From Ligula intestinalis (Eukaryota > Platyhelminthes > Cestoda > Diphyllobothriidea > Diphyllobothriidae), in assembly GCA_036362985.1 (NCBI GenBank), contig JAYGXS010000003.1, positions 39,199,503-39,263,502 on the forward strand: 64,000 nucleotides of DNA, read 5' to 3'. Of this stretch, positions 60,501-64,000 are shown piece by piece. Position 1 is the stretch's first letter, and every line of letters starts with the position of its first letter. The notes beneath the pieces are model-generated. The model was not told where the DNA came from and made no database searches. It saw nothing but the letters and a program-made list of their open reading frames with translations. Made by a program: the position numbers and the translations under genes.

Positions 60501-61940
60501 TGCAAATTTCCAGAAGAGTTAGTATGAAGGTTTGAGTAAATGCCAACGTTAAGGTTATGACTCCATAGTACAAATCTTTCATGAAATTCGGTGCACGACC
60601 ACCTGTATTATCGGGGAGACGGGGTCAAAGGGGTTCCTATTTCCGTGTCATGGCATCAGGACTACCCACAATGGGCCGTGTGGCAGCTGCGACGAATCAA
60701 CAAGGCGGGGCCATATCATGGAACGGCTGGCGTTTGCGCACCCTCTAACAACTTTCACACAGAGGATTGTGGGTGTGGTGGCATGCTCAAGTGCAGGCCC
60801 GATCCGCGCCAGTCACTGACACCTGACCCTGCTTTCAGTCCACCTGACTCTCTTAACACTCAGCTTTTTAATCTCCTGAGAAATTAATTTTAGTATATAT
60901 CAGTATATTTAAGATTTGTAGGCGTAGACCAAAATTTTAAGTGTTTATTTGTGTTGAAACCCATCAACCCTGTGAAATATACACCTGCCTATAGACCCTA
61001 CATAAACTGATATATACCGCAAACAGAAATTGATTCCTCAGGAGATTAAAAAGCTGAACTTTCAAAACCGTTATGTCAACTAAAAAGCAGACAGGGAAAG
61101 CTGGGGACCCACTGAGGAGCCGGACCCCTCGCAGCTCTGTCAAGCAGCGGCAGAATACCGGCGAAAGACGTGTGTGGGCCTTTTAGCAAGTACCTAGCCT
61201 GTTAGTATGGTAAGTTACAACGTCTCTTAACTCTGTGTCCAAGTGGGGAAGGGAGGAGAGAGTGCAGTAGATGTTGTGCGAGTTGGCTAGCATTAGCAAC
61301 TAGTAAACGTGTAAGTCACCACCTCTTCGCTCACCCTGTTGTGGGGCCTACAGTGGACTTGCTCAGGATTGCCGGTCTTATTCATCCTATGACTCAGGAC
61401 AACTGGCCTCGCCAACAGTCTAAGCAACAAATTTTTTGCTACCACTGCACATATGTACAAATAGGGCACTCAAAGGAATTTTTCCTACATACCCTCAATA
61501 TACTGATACTGATACTGATACTGCAATGAGTGTTTCAGTCTCCCTTGTCTTAACTGATTGTGCTGCTTGATTTCTGACTGTTAGATACTACCTTTCGTCT
61601 TTGTTAGTCCGAAACAAGAGTTAATCTGACCTCCTGCGTCCTGTAGTCAGGACTGATCGCTGAATGTCATTCTCATATGACAGTGGAGGAAAGGGCTGTG
61701 GGACTTACTCAATTCCCTCATTCACACCCATTCGAAGGAGACCGTCTGGAGCGGTTACTTCAACGGAGTTTTCTCCCTTTTGCGAGACGATGAATCGGGG
61801 ATCCAGCTCTATGGGCTTTTGATCTCGCGCGAAGACCACCGAAACACGCACTCCGGTACTTGCACTGCACGTAAACGTGAAGGGAGTCCATGGTAACTTG
61901 ATAATCTGCTCAGGGGTGATAGTCAATCCGGTTCCCGAGC
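24246..61940 (-). CDS. Perlecan-like matrix protein, 3' part: alternating Ig-like and LDLa modules
   Basis: Minus-strand gene; its 5' part lies beyond the right edge. Exons in transcript order: 61940-61709, 58717-58548, 58426-58195, 55518-55349, 54191-53960, 53843-53677, 45215-44984, 41730-41561, 39888-39657, 37689-37520, 33446-33200, 30847-30681, 30132-29995, 27635-27504, 24565-24246 (stop TAA at 24248-24246). Every junction is GT/AG and the phases chain without a break. Five 232-nt exons each give an Ig-like half-domain, each followed by an LDLa exon; then an Ig exon, three LDLa exons and a final Ig whose WRYNWG resembles the first Ig of perlecan (WRLNWGH). Perlecans are secreted basement-membrane proteoglycans. 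No laminin-G or EGF module follows, so this is a short form. The family assignment is good; the exact orthology is not proven. Confidence 0.92.
25191..25350 (+). repeat. Interstitial telomere-like (TTAGGG) tract
   Basis: About 160 bases of TTAGGG and near variants (TTAAGG, TTTAGGG) on the plus strand, with runs such as GGGTTAGGGTTAGTTTTAGG repeating. TTAGGG is the telomere repeat of most animals including flatworms. The regular TTTT interruptions argue for an internally amplified, diverged tract rather than a fresh telomere fusion. Confidence 0.9.
26079..27365 (-). mobile_element. piggyBac-type element, deletion derivative
   Basis: Bounded by TTAA at 26075-26078 and 27366-27369, the target-site duplication specific to piggyBac transposons. 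Terminal inverted repeats CCCATTACCTCCC (left) and, read inward on the right, ACCATTACCTCTC match at 11 of 13 positions. The minus strand codes only the C-terminal part of a transposase. The palindrome GATCTCATATGAGATC (or a one-base variant) occurs three times within it. Confidence 0.88.
26530..26965 (-). pseudogene. piggyBac transposase C-terminal fragment
   Basis: Reads [40 protein letters not shown], then [16 protein letters not shown]. This matches the conserved piggyBac/PGBD segment (R-x-K-K-W-W-W-P-F ... D-x-A-x-x-N-A ... L-x-F-R). After an in-frame stop at about 26636 a Cys-rich tail continues ([15 protein letters not shown]), as in the C-terminal zinc-binding domain of these transposases. 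The N-terminal catalytic half is missing, so the copy is inactive. Confidence 0.85.
27504..27635 (-). CDS. Perlecan-like exon: divergent LDLa repeat
   Basis: 132 nt, phase 1-1. It codes [20 protein letters not shown] then [17 protein letters not shown]. The Ca-binding C-D-G-x-x-D-C-x-x-G-x-D-E core is kept; the SDE serine is replaced (GEDE). Confidence 0.9.
27636..29994 (-). other. Perlecan-like intron
   Basis: No coding similarity. A segment near 27740-27830 ends in GGGTTTCGAGTCC, similar to a pol-III B box, and may be a degraded SINE. Repeat partners of 7780-7940 and of about 46600 lie at 28490-28720. Confidence 0.65.
28490..28720 (+). repeat. Dispersed repeat, copy 2
   Basis: Left part (GTGAATATGCGAGTTCCAGG, then GAAGAAGATGCGATAACTGG) resembles about 46596-46650, just upstream of Penelope-like coding. 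The right part matches 7780-7940. It may be a Penelope-like terminal fragment. Confidence 0.55.
29995..30132 (-). CDS. Perlecan-like exon: LDLa repeat
   Basis: 138 nt, phase 1-1. It codes [20 protein letters not shown], then [20 protein letters not shown]. The acidic core is kept, with YDE in place of SDE. The insert between Cys 2 and Cys 3 is longer than in the cassette LDLa repeats. Confidence 0.9.
30133..30680 (-). other. Perlecan-like intron
   Basis: 548 bp; nothing recognised. Confidence 0.75.
30681..30847 (-). CDS. Perlecan-like exon: LDLa repeat
   Basis: 167 nt, phase 2-1. It codes [20 protein letters not shown], then [20 protein letters not shown] and [13 protein letters not shown]. 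All six LDLa cysteines and the Ca-binding acidic core are present. The first Cys pairs with the preceding Ig exon. Confidence 0.93.
30910..31200 (+). repeat. Two-copy dispersed repeat, copy 1 (partner 34735-34990)
   Basis: Shares TGACTTCTTTGTTCAATGC, CACTGCCTC, CAGGGAG, GACTCACTGATCTGCAGACC and the ACACGCGCGC/ACACGCG-GTCCA region with 34735-34990, same orientation. Confidence 0.8.
31234..31375. repeat. Foldback element
   Basis: CTCGTTGACGAACGTTCACC at 31234-31253 pairs with GGTGAACGTTTGTCAACGAG ending at 31375, with one mismatch; the pairing also extends partly inward. A related unpaired copy of the right arm lies near 45530-45575. Confidence 0.8.
31405..31580 (+). repeat. tRNA-derived SINE
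   Basis: A tRNA-like head (TAGCTGAAGGCGTTAGACTT as A-box region, GTTGCGAGTTCGAATCTCG as T-arm/B box) is followed by a unique tail with GGGATTGGCTATCACTGGCC and AATAAGCCAGAAACGG. The same head-tail arrangement occurs at 39340-39510. Confidence 0.78.
33035..33082. repeat. (AGT)n microsatellite
   Basis: Near-perfect AGT repeats, interrupted once by ATATT, inside a longer TAGTAGTAR-rich stretch from about 32985. Confidence 0.95.
33200..33446 (-). CDS. Perlecan-like exon: Ig-like domain
   Basis: 247 nt, phase 1-2. It codes [20 protein letters not shown], then [20 protein letters not shown] and [10 protein letters not shown]. It takes the place of a 232-nt Ig exon in the repeat order but is divergent: it has the first Ig cysteine (LEC) and no W in the usual place. 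The second cysteine is supplied by the next exon. Confidence 0.9.
33630..33740 (-). repeat. tRNA-derived SINE, minus orientation
   Basis: On the minus strand GGCTTGGGTTCGAATCTCAC (B box) is followed by ATTTTTTTACGACTGGGTC. The same head-to-tail joint occurs in plus orientation at 34390-34450 (GGTTCGAATCTCAC ... CATGACTGAGTCAAAAA). Confidence 0.75.
33700..34180 (+). repeat. Two-copy dispersed repeat, copy 1 (partner about 42150-42640)
   Basis: Shared landmarks: GTCACACGCTC, TGATTGGCTGAGGGAACAAA versus TGATTGACTGAGGCAAACAA, GTGCGCACAGGC, CTTACCTGACTT and GGAGGAACCT, in the same order and orientation. Confidence 0.78.
34330..34460 (+). repeat. tRNA-derived SINE
   Basis: The head contains TCTCGTAGCTCACTTGAC (A-box-like) and GTGTGGGTTCGAATCTCAC (B box), followed by CATGACTGAGTCAAAAAAAT. 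It is not a functional tRNA: the acceptor stem does not close. Confidence 0.78.
34735..34990 (+). repeat. Two-copy dispersed repeat, copy 2
   Basis: Partner of 30910-31200: CGACTTCCTTGTTCAATGCC, CACTGCCTC, GCAGGGAG, GACTCGCTGACTTGCAGACC and CATACACGCGGGTCCAGATA. Confidence 0.8.
36010..37265 (+). mobile_element. Penelope-like element, 3' half (RT thumb and GIY-YIG endonuclease), decayed
   Basis: Plus-strand remnants in the order expected of Penelope-like elements: [20 protein letters not shown] (RT C-terminal part, near 36130), [14 protein letters not shown] (near 36220), [20 protein letters not shown] (near 36330), then [14 protein letters not shown] followed by [20 protein letters not shown] (36629-36740), which looks like the GIY-YIG-type endonuclease region. 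Several frame changes and stops; inactive. Right limit approximate. Confidence 0.82.
37520..37689 (-). CDS. Perlecan-like exon: Ig end plus LDLa repeat
   Basis: 170 nt, phase 2-1. It codes [20 protein letters not shown], then [20 protein letters not shown] and [12 protein letters not shown]. The first Cys is the second Ig cysteine; six LDLa cysteines follow. Confidence 0.94.
37850..38060 (-). repeat. tRNA-derived SINE, minus orientation
   Basis: On the minus strand: GGTCCCGGATTCGAATCTC (B box), then GGGATTGGATATGACC and AATAATAAGCCACAAAGG. The tail matches those at 31405-31580 and 39340-39510. Confidence 0.75.
39340..39510 (+). repeat. tRNA-derived SINE
   Basis: The head has CAGCTCAATGGTTACAGTG (A-box-like) and GTCGCGAGTTCGAGTCGC (B box); the tail has GGGTTGGGTATGACTAACTG, GGTTAATGAGCCACAAATGG and CTTTGTCAGTCATG. 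Confidence 0.78.
39657..39888 (-). CDS. Perlecan-like exon: Ig-like half-domain
   Basis: 232 nt, phase 1-2. It codes [60 protein letters not shown]. It shares the cassette signature P-W-x-x-F-x-F-x-C ... DPR[FY]xVxR ... EVxAPxGL. Confidence 0.94.
39889..41560 (-). other. Perlecan-like intron
   Basis: Nothing recognised apart from a weak GGATTAGGAGTAGGTTT, ACACGAGAATG stretch near 40515-40545 that recalls the telomere-like repeat family. Confidence 0.65.
41561..41730 (-). CDS. Perlecan-like exon: Ig end plus LDLa repeat
   Basis: 170 nt, phase 2-1. It codes [20 protein letters not shown], then [20 protein letters not shown] and [15 protein letters not shown] replaces the usual CDG just before the Ca-binding core. 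Confidence 0.94.
42150..42640 (+). repeat. Two-copy dispersed repeat, copy 2
   Basis: Partner of 33700-34180 with the same landmark order (GTCACACGCTC, TGATTGACTGAGGCAAACAA, GCGCGCATAGGC, CTTGCCTGACTT, GGAGGAACCT). Confidence 0.75.
44420..44740 (+). repeat. Two-copy dispersed repeat (partner 63550-63830)
   Basis: Shared landmarks: TGGCGCCTCTT/TGCGCCTCTTTCGAGCA, GTGGCAGTCTGGTTTTCAA versus CTGGCAGTCTGGTTCTCAG, AATCAT, AAGCCGACTCA, AATAGTTCT, AACTGGCG and a C+T-rich end. Confidence 0.78.
44984..45215 (-). CDS. Perlecan-like exon: Ig-like half-domain
   Basis: 232 nt, phase 1-2. It codes [69 protein letters not shown]. Full cassette signature. Confidence 0.94.
46860..47660 (+). mobile_element. 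Penelope-like element, reverse transcriptase core, decayed
   Basis: Plus-strand remnants in the order of a Penelope-like [22 protein letters not shown] (near 46938), [16 protein letters not shown] (near 47170) with [38 protein letters not shown] (near 47355; the catalytic FDVVSLF-type motif A), and [20 protein letters not shown] (near 47535; motif B). Multiple stops and frame changes. It stops before the endonuclease part, so it does not overlap the 3' half seen at 36010-37265. Confidence 0.85.
48590..48800 (-). repeat. Dispersed repeat with telomere-like tract, minus copy
   Basis: Plus strand reads GAAACGGGAATAGGCACTCC, then GGAAAATATTCCCTTCTCC, then CCTAAACCC-type variants to about 48770 and CGCAAATTTCCAGGAG. 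It is the reverse complement of the order in 10700-10880. Confidence 0.72.
49272..49276 (+). promoter_or_regulatory. CCAAT box upstream of nested zinc-finger gene
   Basis: ACCAATCAGC lies about 80 bases before the proposed start codon in a locally GC-rich stretch (49285-49355) that also has a TCACGTG E-box at about 49334. Function inferred from position only. Confidence 0.35.
49356..50714 (+). CDS. Two-unit FAR1/ZSWIM-N-like zinc-finger protein with micro-introns
   Basis: Six exons: 49356-49448, 49487-49614, 49654-49835, 49870-49967, 50009-50631, 50666-50714; introns of 38, 39, 34, 41 and 34 nt, all GT/AG and all phase-consistent; about 390 residues. Start ATG 49356 ([11 protein letters not shown]) is the first in-frame ATG. 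Two tandem units of about 95 residues share F-x-x-F-x-x-x-F ... TG ... Y-R ... C-x-x-Y-G ... C-x-x-x-I ... L ... H-x-H: unit 1 has [34 protein letters not shown]; unit 2 has [33 protein letters not shown]. This fits the WRKY-GCM1-like DNA-binding zinc finger at the N-terminus of FAR1/MULE transposases and ZSWIM proteins. A Ser-rich linker and a helical tail ([17 protein letters not shown]) follow. No transposase or SWIM domain. Probably nuclear; target unknown. It lies in an antisense intron of the perlecan-like gene. Confidence 0.78.
50715..53676 (-). other. Perlecan-like intron (right of nested gene)
   Basis: No coding sequence recognised. A segment near 52240-52300 (CGAAACGTCCCAGCGATC) resembles motifs near 17852 and 55065 that may be Penelope-like terminal fragments. 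Confidence 0.65.
53677..53843 (-). CDS. Perlecan-like exon: Ig end plus LDLa repeat
   Basis: 167 nt, phase 2-1. It codes [20 protein letters not shown], then [20 protein letters not shown] and [12 protein letters not shown]. All LDLa cysteines and acidic residues are present. Confidence 0.95.
53960..54191 (-). CDS. Perlecan-like exon: Ig-like half-domain
   Basis: 232 nt, phase 1-2, after CATATAG. It codes [71 protein letters not shown]. It is separated from the next LDLa exon by only 116 bp. Confidence 0.94.
54466..54517. repeat. Near-perfect 52-bp palindrome
   Basis: Arms of 26 bp with no loop, centred on TTTTATAAAA and ending GAGGTCCGG/CCGGACCTC, with a single mismatched pair (A at 54484 opposite C at 54499). 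It could extrude as a cruciform. Confidence 0.95.
54535..54725 (-). repeat. Dispersed repeat copy with inverted ends
   Basis: The left end (GGACATGGGAATAGG, CCCGCCC) is the reverse complement of the right-end motif of the copy at 22990-23290. Its own right end has CTCATGTCCTGCTTAAGCGG in the opposite sense. The two ends thus form terminal inverted repeats, and GCAAAATTCCAGGAATAG lies between them. Confidence 0.65.
55349..55518 (-). CDS. Perlecan-like exon: Ig end plus LDLa repeat
   Basis: 170 nt, phase 2-1. It codes [20 protein letters not shown], then [20 protein letters not shown] and [11 protein letters not shown]. Confidence 0.95.
55519..58194 (-). other. Perlecan-like intron
   Basis: Contains ACACGGGAATAGGG plus CATAACCCTAACC near 56280-56335 (telomere-like family), a two-copy repeat at 56860-57010 and a GA microsatellite at 57188-57203. 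No coding sequence. Confidence 0.68.
56860..57010 (+). repeat. Two-copy dispersed repeat (partner 61080-61220)
   Basis: Shared landmarks: GACCCACTGATGAGCC versus GACCCACTGAGGAGCC, GGATACCGGCGAAA versus GAATACCGGCGAAA, GGGCTTTTA versus GGGCCTTTTA, then TACCAGTGCTGT versus TACCTAGCCTGT. Confidence 0.72.
58195..58426 (-). CDS. Perlecan-like exon: Ig-like half-domain
   Basis: 232 nt, phase 1-2, after CTCTTCAG. It codes [72 protein letters not shown]. Only 121 bp separate it from the LDLa exon before it. Confidence 0.95.
58548..58717 (-). CDS. Perlecan-like exon: Ig end plus LDLa repeat
   Basis: 170 nt, phase 2-1. It codes [20 protein letters not shown], then [20 protein letters not shown] and [12 protein letters not shown]. 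In the Ca-binding loop DASDE replaces DGSDE. Confidence 0.95.
60470..60680 (+). repeat. Telomere-like dispersed repeat family fragment
   Basis: Has TGCAAATTTCCAGAAGAG, AACGTTAAGGTTATG and TTCCTATTTCCGTGTCATGG, in line with motifs of the 22990-23290 and 48590-48800 copies. Weakly preserved. Confidence 0.5.
60861..61056. repeat. Foldback (MITE-like) element
   Basis: CAGCTTTTTAATCTCCTGAG at 60861-60880 is the exact reverse complement of 61037-61056, and the arms continue imperfectly to TATATATCAGT (ending 60904) against ACTGATATATA (from 61006). About 100 bp of unpaired interior. No coding capacity. Confidence 0.85.
61080..61220 (+). repeat. Two-copy dispersed repeat, copy 2
   Basis: Partner of 56860-57010; it directly follows the foldback element. 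Confidence 0.7.
61709..61940 (-). CDS. Perlecan-like exon: Ig-like half-domain (first exon seen)
   Basis: 232 nt, phase 1-2, after TTTATAAG. It codes [63 protein letters not shown]. The phase-1 start implies at least one more upstream exon, presumably an LDLa exon, beyond the right edge. Confidence 0.94.
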
Positions 61941-64000
61941 CTTATAAAAGTGGAACGAAGTGTTTCAGAGTAGTGTTTATGGGAAATAAAATTTGCCATA
62001 TGTCACACTTCGAAGGCGTACAAGTGTAACATTCGTTAGTGTAAAACCATGCACAAGACAGTCGGTTAACAAAAAAGATTGGATGTAACTTGTCTGCGTG
62101 CAATTTACTTGGTTGCCAATCAAGTTTGACGCGACCTTCGCAGGCGACCTTTTTGAATTTTTGCACAAATTGGTGCACAAGTTTGGAGTGAATTCCCTAG
62201 AGAAAGCATTTCAGGCTCGGATCACGCGTACATATGCATAGTAATAAAAGTGAAAATATGATTCGCAGGTGATAAGTCGAAAGGAAGAAGAGCATTCACC
62301 AGGAGAGATTATTAAATGCCTGACGCTTCGGGTGGTTGTGTCGTCCACTCATATTTAGAGATAAAACATTCCGGCTCACGGCTCGCACCATTTACTGCTC
62401 TTTACCGGGTGCCAAGTCTGCCAATAACAGCTGAGCCGCTGCGTATGGCTTGCATCTCCCCATCACTGGTGTCGCCACAGCATGCTCTCTGTTGATCGCT
62501 CATGATACAGCGTCTGCCCAAATATTGCTACTGCTGCTTGCTTCTTGCATCGCATCGACTCACGTCACACCATGGCCTGTTTCACCCCCGTACACTTTGG
62601 CCGCAGAAATAATTGGCGGCCTCGATTGTTCCACACCATGACTGTCTATTGATAAGAAGGGTAGTAATAGCAGGGGATAGGCAAATTGATGTGGCAATTT
62701 AGTGAACAGTTGGTCGACATCTAGGCTTCTTTGATTTGCCTTGAGTGTGATCTTCACCTCGGCTCACAATCCCAACGGCCTAAAAGTTAGACGTGCCCCA
62801 TCGCTGAACATGTGTTACTACCCCCGACTTTGGATCCAACTTTCAAACAGCCAACTGATGCTCCTGTCTTCGCGTTTGTAGCTATCGGCCAGTTTCTTCA
62901 ACATATTTGCCCATCTCGCAACTGCACAGAGATCGGTAGGCAACGACTGACTTCTCGTGCTTAATGATAAGGTCTTTCAGCTGCATCACTTTTTGCCGGA
63001 TTGTGGAGGTAGGCTTTGTGAGCAAATCTTATACCAAGATGTGCGAGGGATTTATCCACGCTCTCGGATACCCTTTTTATGAGTGGAATGAGCCGCCATG
63101 ACTTTGATGGTCAACGCTCCTCGGTGGCATTCGAGTTTGTTTATGAACGGGAGGAGATGAAGTACCTCCGGGGAGTTTTCATAGCTAATCTTCATCCACA
63201 TATATTCATTGAACGGAATCGAATGCAAGCAAAAACGCGGACGGATTGCTGCACTGACAGCACAGGTACGCACTAAATGCCCAGGTACGTGTTTTGCCCT
63301 TGTGGGTTACAGCTGCAAAATCAGGATTGACATTTGGCTGAATAGTCCGGCATGATGTGAGCTCGTAGTACAGTGGCGAGAGCGCTGTTCGACCACTAAA
63401 AGACTCGGGCTCAAGCCTCATACATACAGCCCACTGGCTGATGATGACAAATAATCTAGAAGTAACAATTCCAGTCCCAACAGTCTTGTCCGATCTTTTA
63501 CGATTAGACACCGTAAAGCGGCTAAAATAGAATGCCTGGTTCCCCGATGCAGATGCCAGCCAACTGGTCATTTATTAATGTGATGGTCTCACTCCAGGCG
63601 CCTGTTGCAACACTGCGCCTCTTTCGAGCACCTGCACGGGTGCATCGCTGGCAGTCTGGTTCTCAGCCAATCACTGTTGTCGAAGCCGGTCAATCATGTT
63701 CAAAGCCGACTCATGCGTGCTCTCGTTCAACGAATCAATTATTCGATAGTTCTATGCGGAATAGCACATCGTTCTAACTGGCGACCCGCTTCTTCTCTTC
63801 CACCTCGGGACCAAACTTAGTTACGGCGGTGATTTCCCGCAATAGTGCTGCTTTTTGAATATTTCCTGCTGCTTTTCGTTAAGACCTTGACGAAAATCAC
63901 AACTAATGAACAGGAGAAAGGCGAACTCTCAAAAAAACTTACTGGGTTACCAATATGCAGATGTCTGTAGGGAAAGATAAAACACAAAATCATTTTTTAC
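61941..64000. other. Upstream intron of perlecan-like gene, right edge
   Basis: No exon recognised on either strand. It holds the repeat at 63550-63830 and a tRNA-like degraded head near 63360-63425 (GAGCTCGTAGTACAGTGGCG ... GGGCTCAAGCC), perhaps another SINE. Confidence 0.6.
63550..63830 (+). repeat. Two-copy dispersed repeat, copy 2 (partner 44420-44740)
   Basis: Same landmark order as 44420-44740, including GCTGGCAGTCTGGTTCTCAG, AAGCCGACTCATGCGTGCTC and CTAACTGGCGACCCGCTTC. Confidence 0.78.

Larger units (their letters stand above)
58718..61708 (-). other. Perlecan-like intron with foldback element and repeats
   Basis: Contains a telomere-like family fragment (60470-60680), a foldback element (60861-61056), a repeat copy (61080-61220) and a short TACTGA repeat near 61501-61522. 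No coding sequence seen. Confidence 0.7.

Overview
The window looks like a piece of a flatworm nuclear genome, most probably a tapeworm and possibly a diphyllobothriid-like one. The evidence is eukaryotic split genes of metazoan families (a ferlin and a perlecan-like matrix protein), kilobase introns next to micro-introns of 34-41 nt, TTAGGG-type interstitial repeats, and many decayed transposons (CR1-like, Penelope-like, piggyBac-like, another DDE transposon, tRNA-derived SINEs). The species is an inference from this pattern; no sequence here is diagnostic.

Layout. Bases 1 to about 3100 hold a minus-strand CR1-like retrotransposon cut by the window edge. From 4967 to 20221 the plus strand carries the 3' part of a type-II (otoferlin-like) ferlin: ten internal exons coding the last two C2 domains, then two alternative-looking copies of the terminal transmembrane exon, 1110 bp apart. 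The second copy's 3' flank is interrupted by a 1.7-kb DNA transposon (20738-22433). From 61940 down to 24246 the minus strand carries the 3' part of a large perlecan-like gene, tail to tail with the ferlin. Its 15 exons have fully consistent splice phases and are built mainly from an alternating two-exon cassette: a 232-nt exon with most of an Ig-like domain, then a 167-170-nt exon with the end of that Ig domain plus an LDL-receptor class A repeat.

Inside the large perlecan intron between 45216 and 53676, on the opposite strand, lies a compact six-exon gene (49356-50714) for a protein of about 390 residues. It has two tandem FAR1/ZSWIM-N-like zinc-finger units and five introns of 34-41 nt. 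It looks like a domesticated transposase-derived protein with no transposase core.

The remainder is intronic or intergenic DNA filled with repeat families: tRNA-like SINEs with a shared tail, a dispersed family carrying degenerate telomere-like GGATTAAGG/TTAGGG tracts next to an ACACGGGAATA motif, several two-copy repeats, foldback elements, and a near-perfect 52-bp palindrome at 54466-54517. No tRNA or rRNA genes, CRISPR arrays or prokaryotic operons were seen. All splice sites were read by eye from GT/AG context, reading frame and family resemblance.
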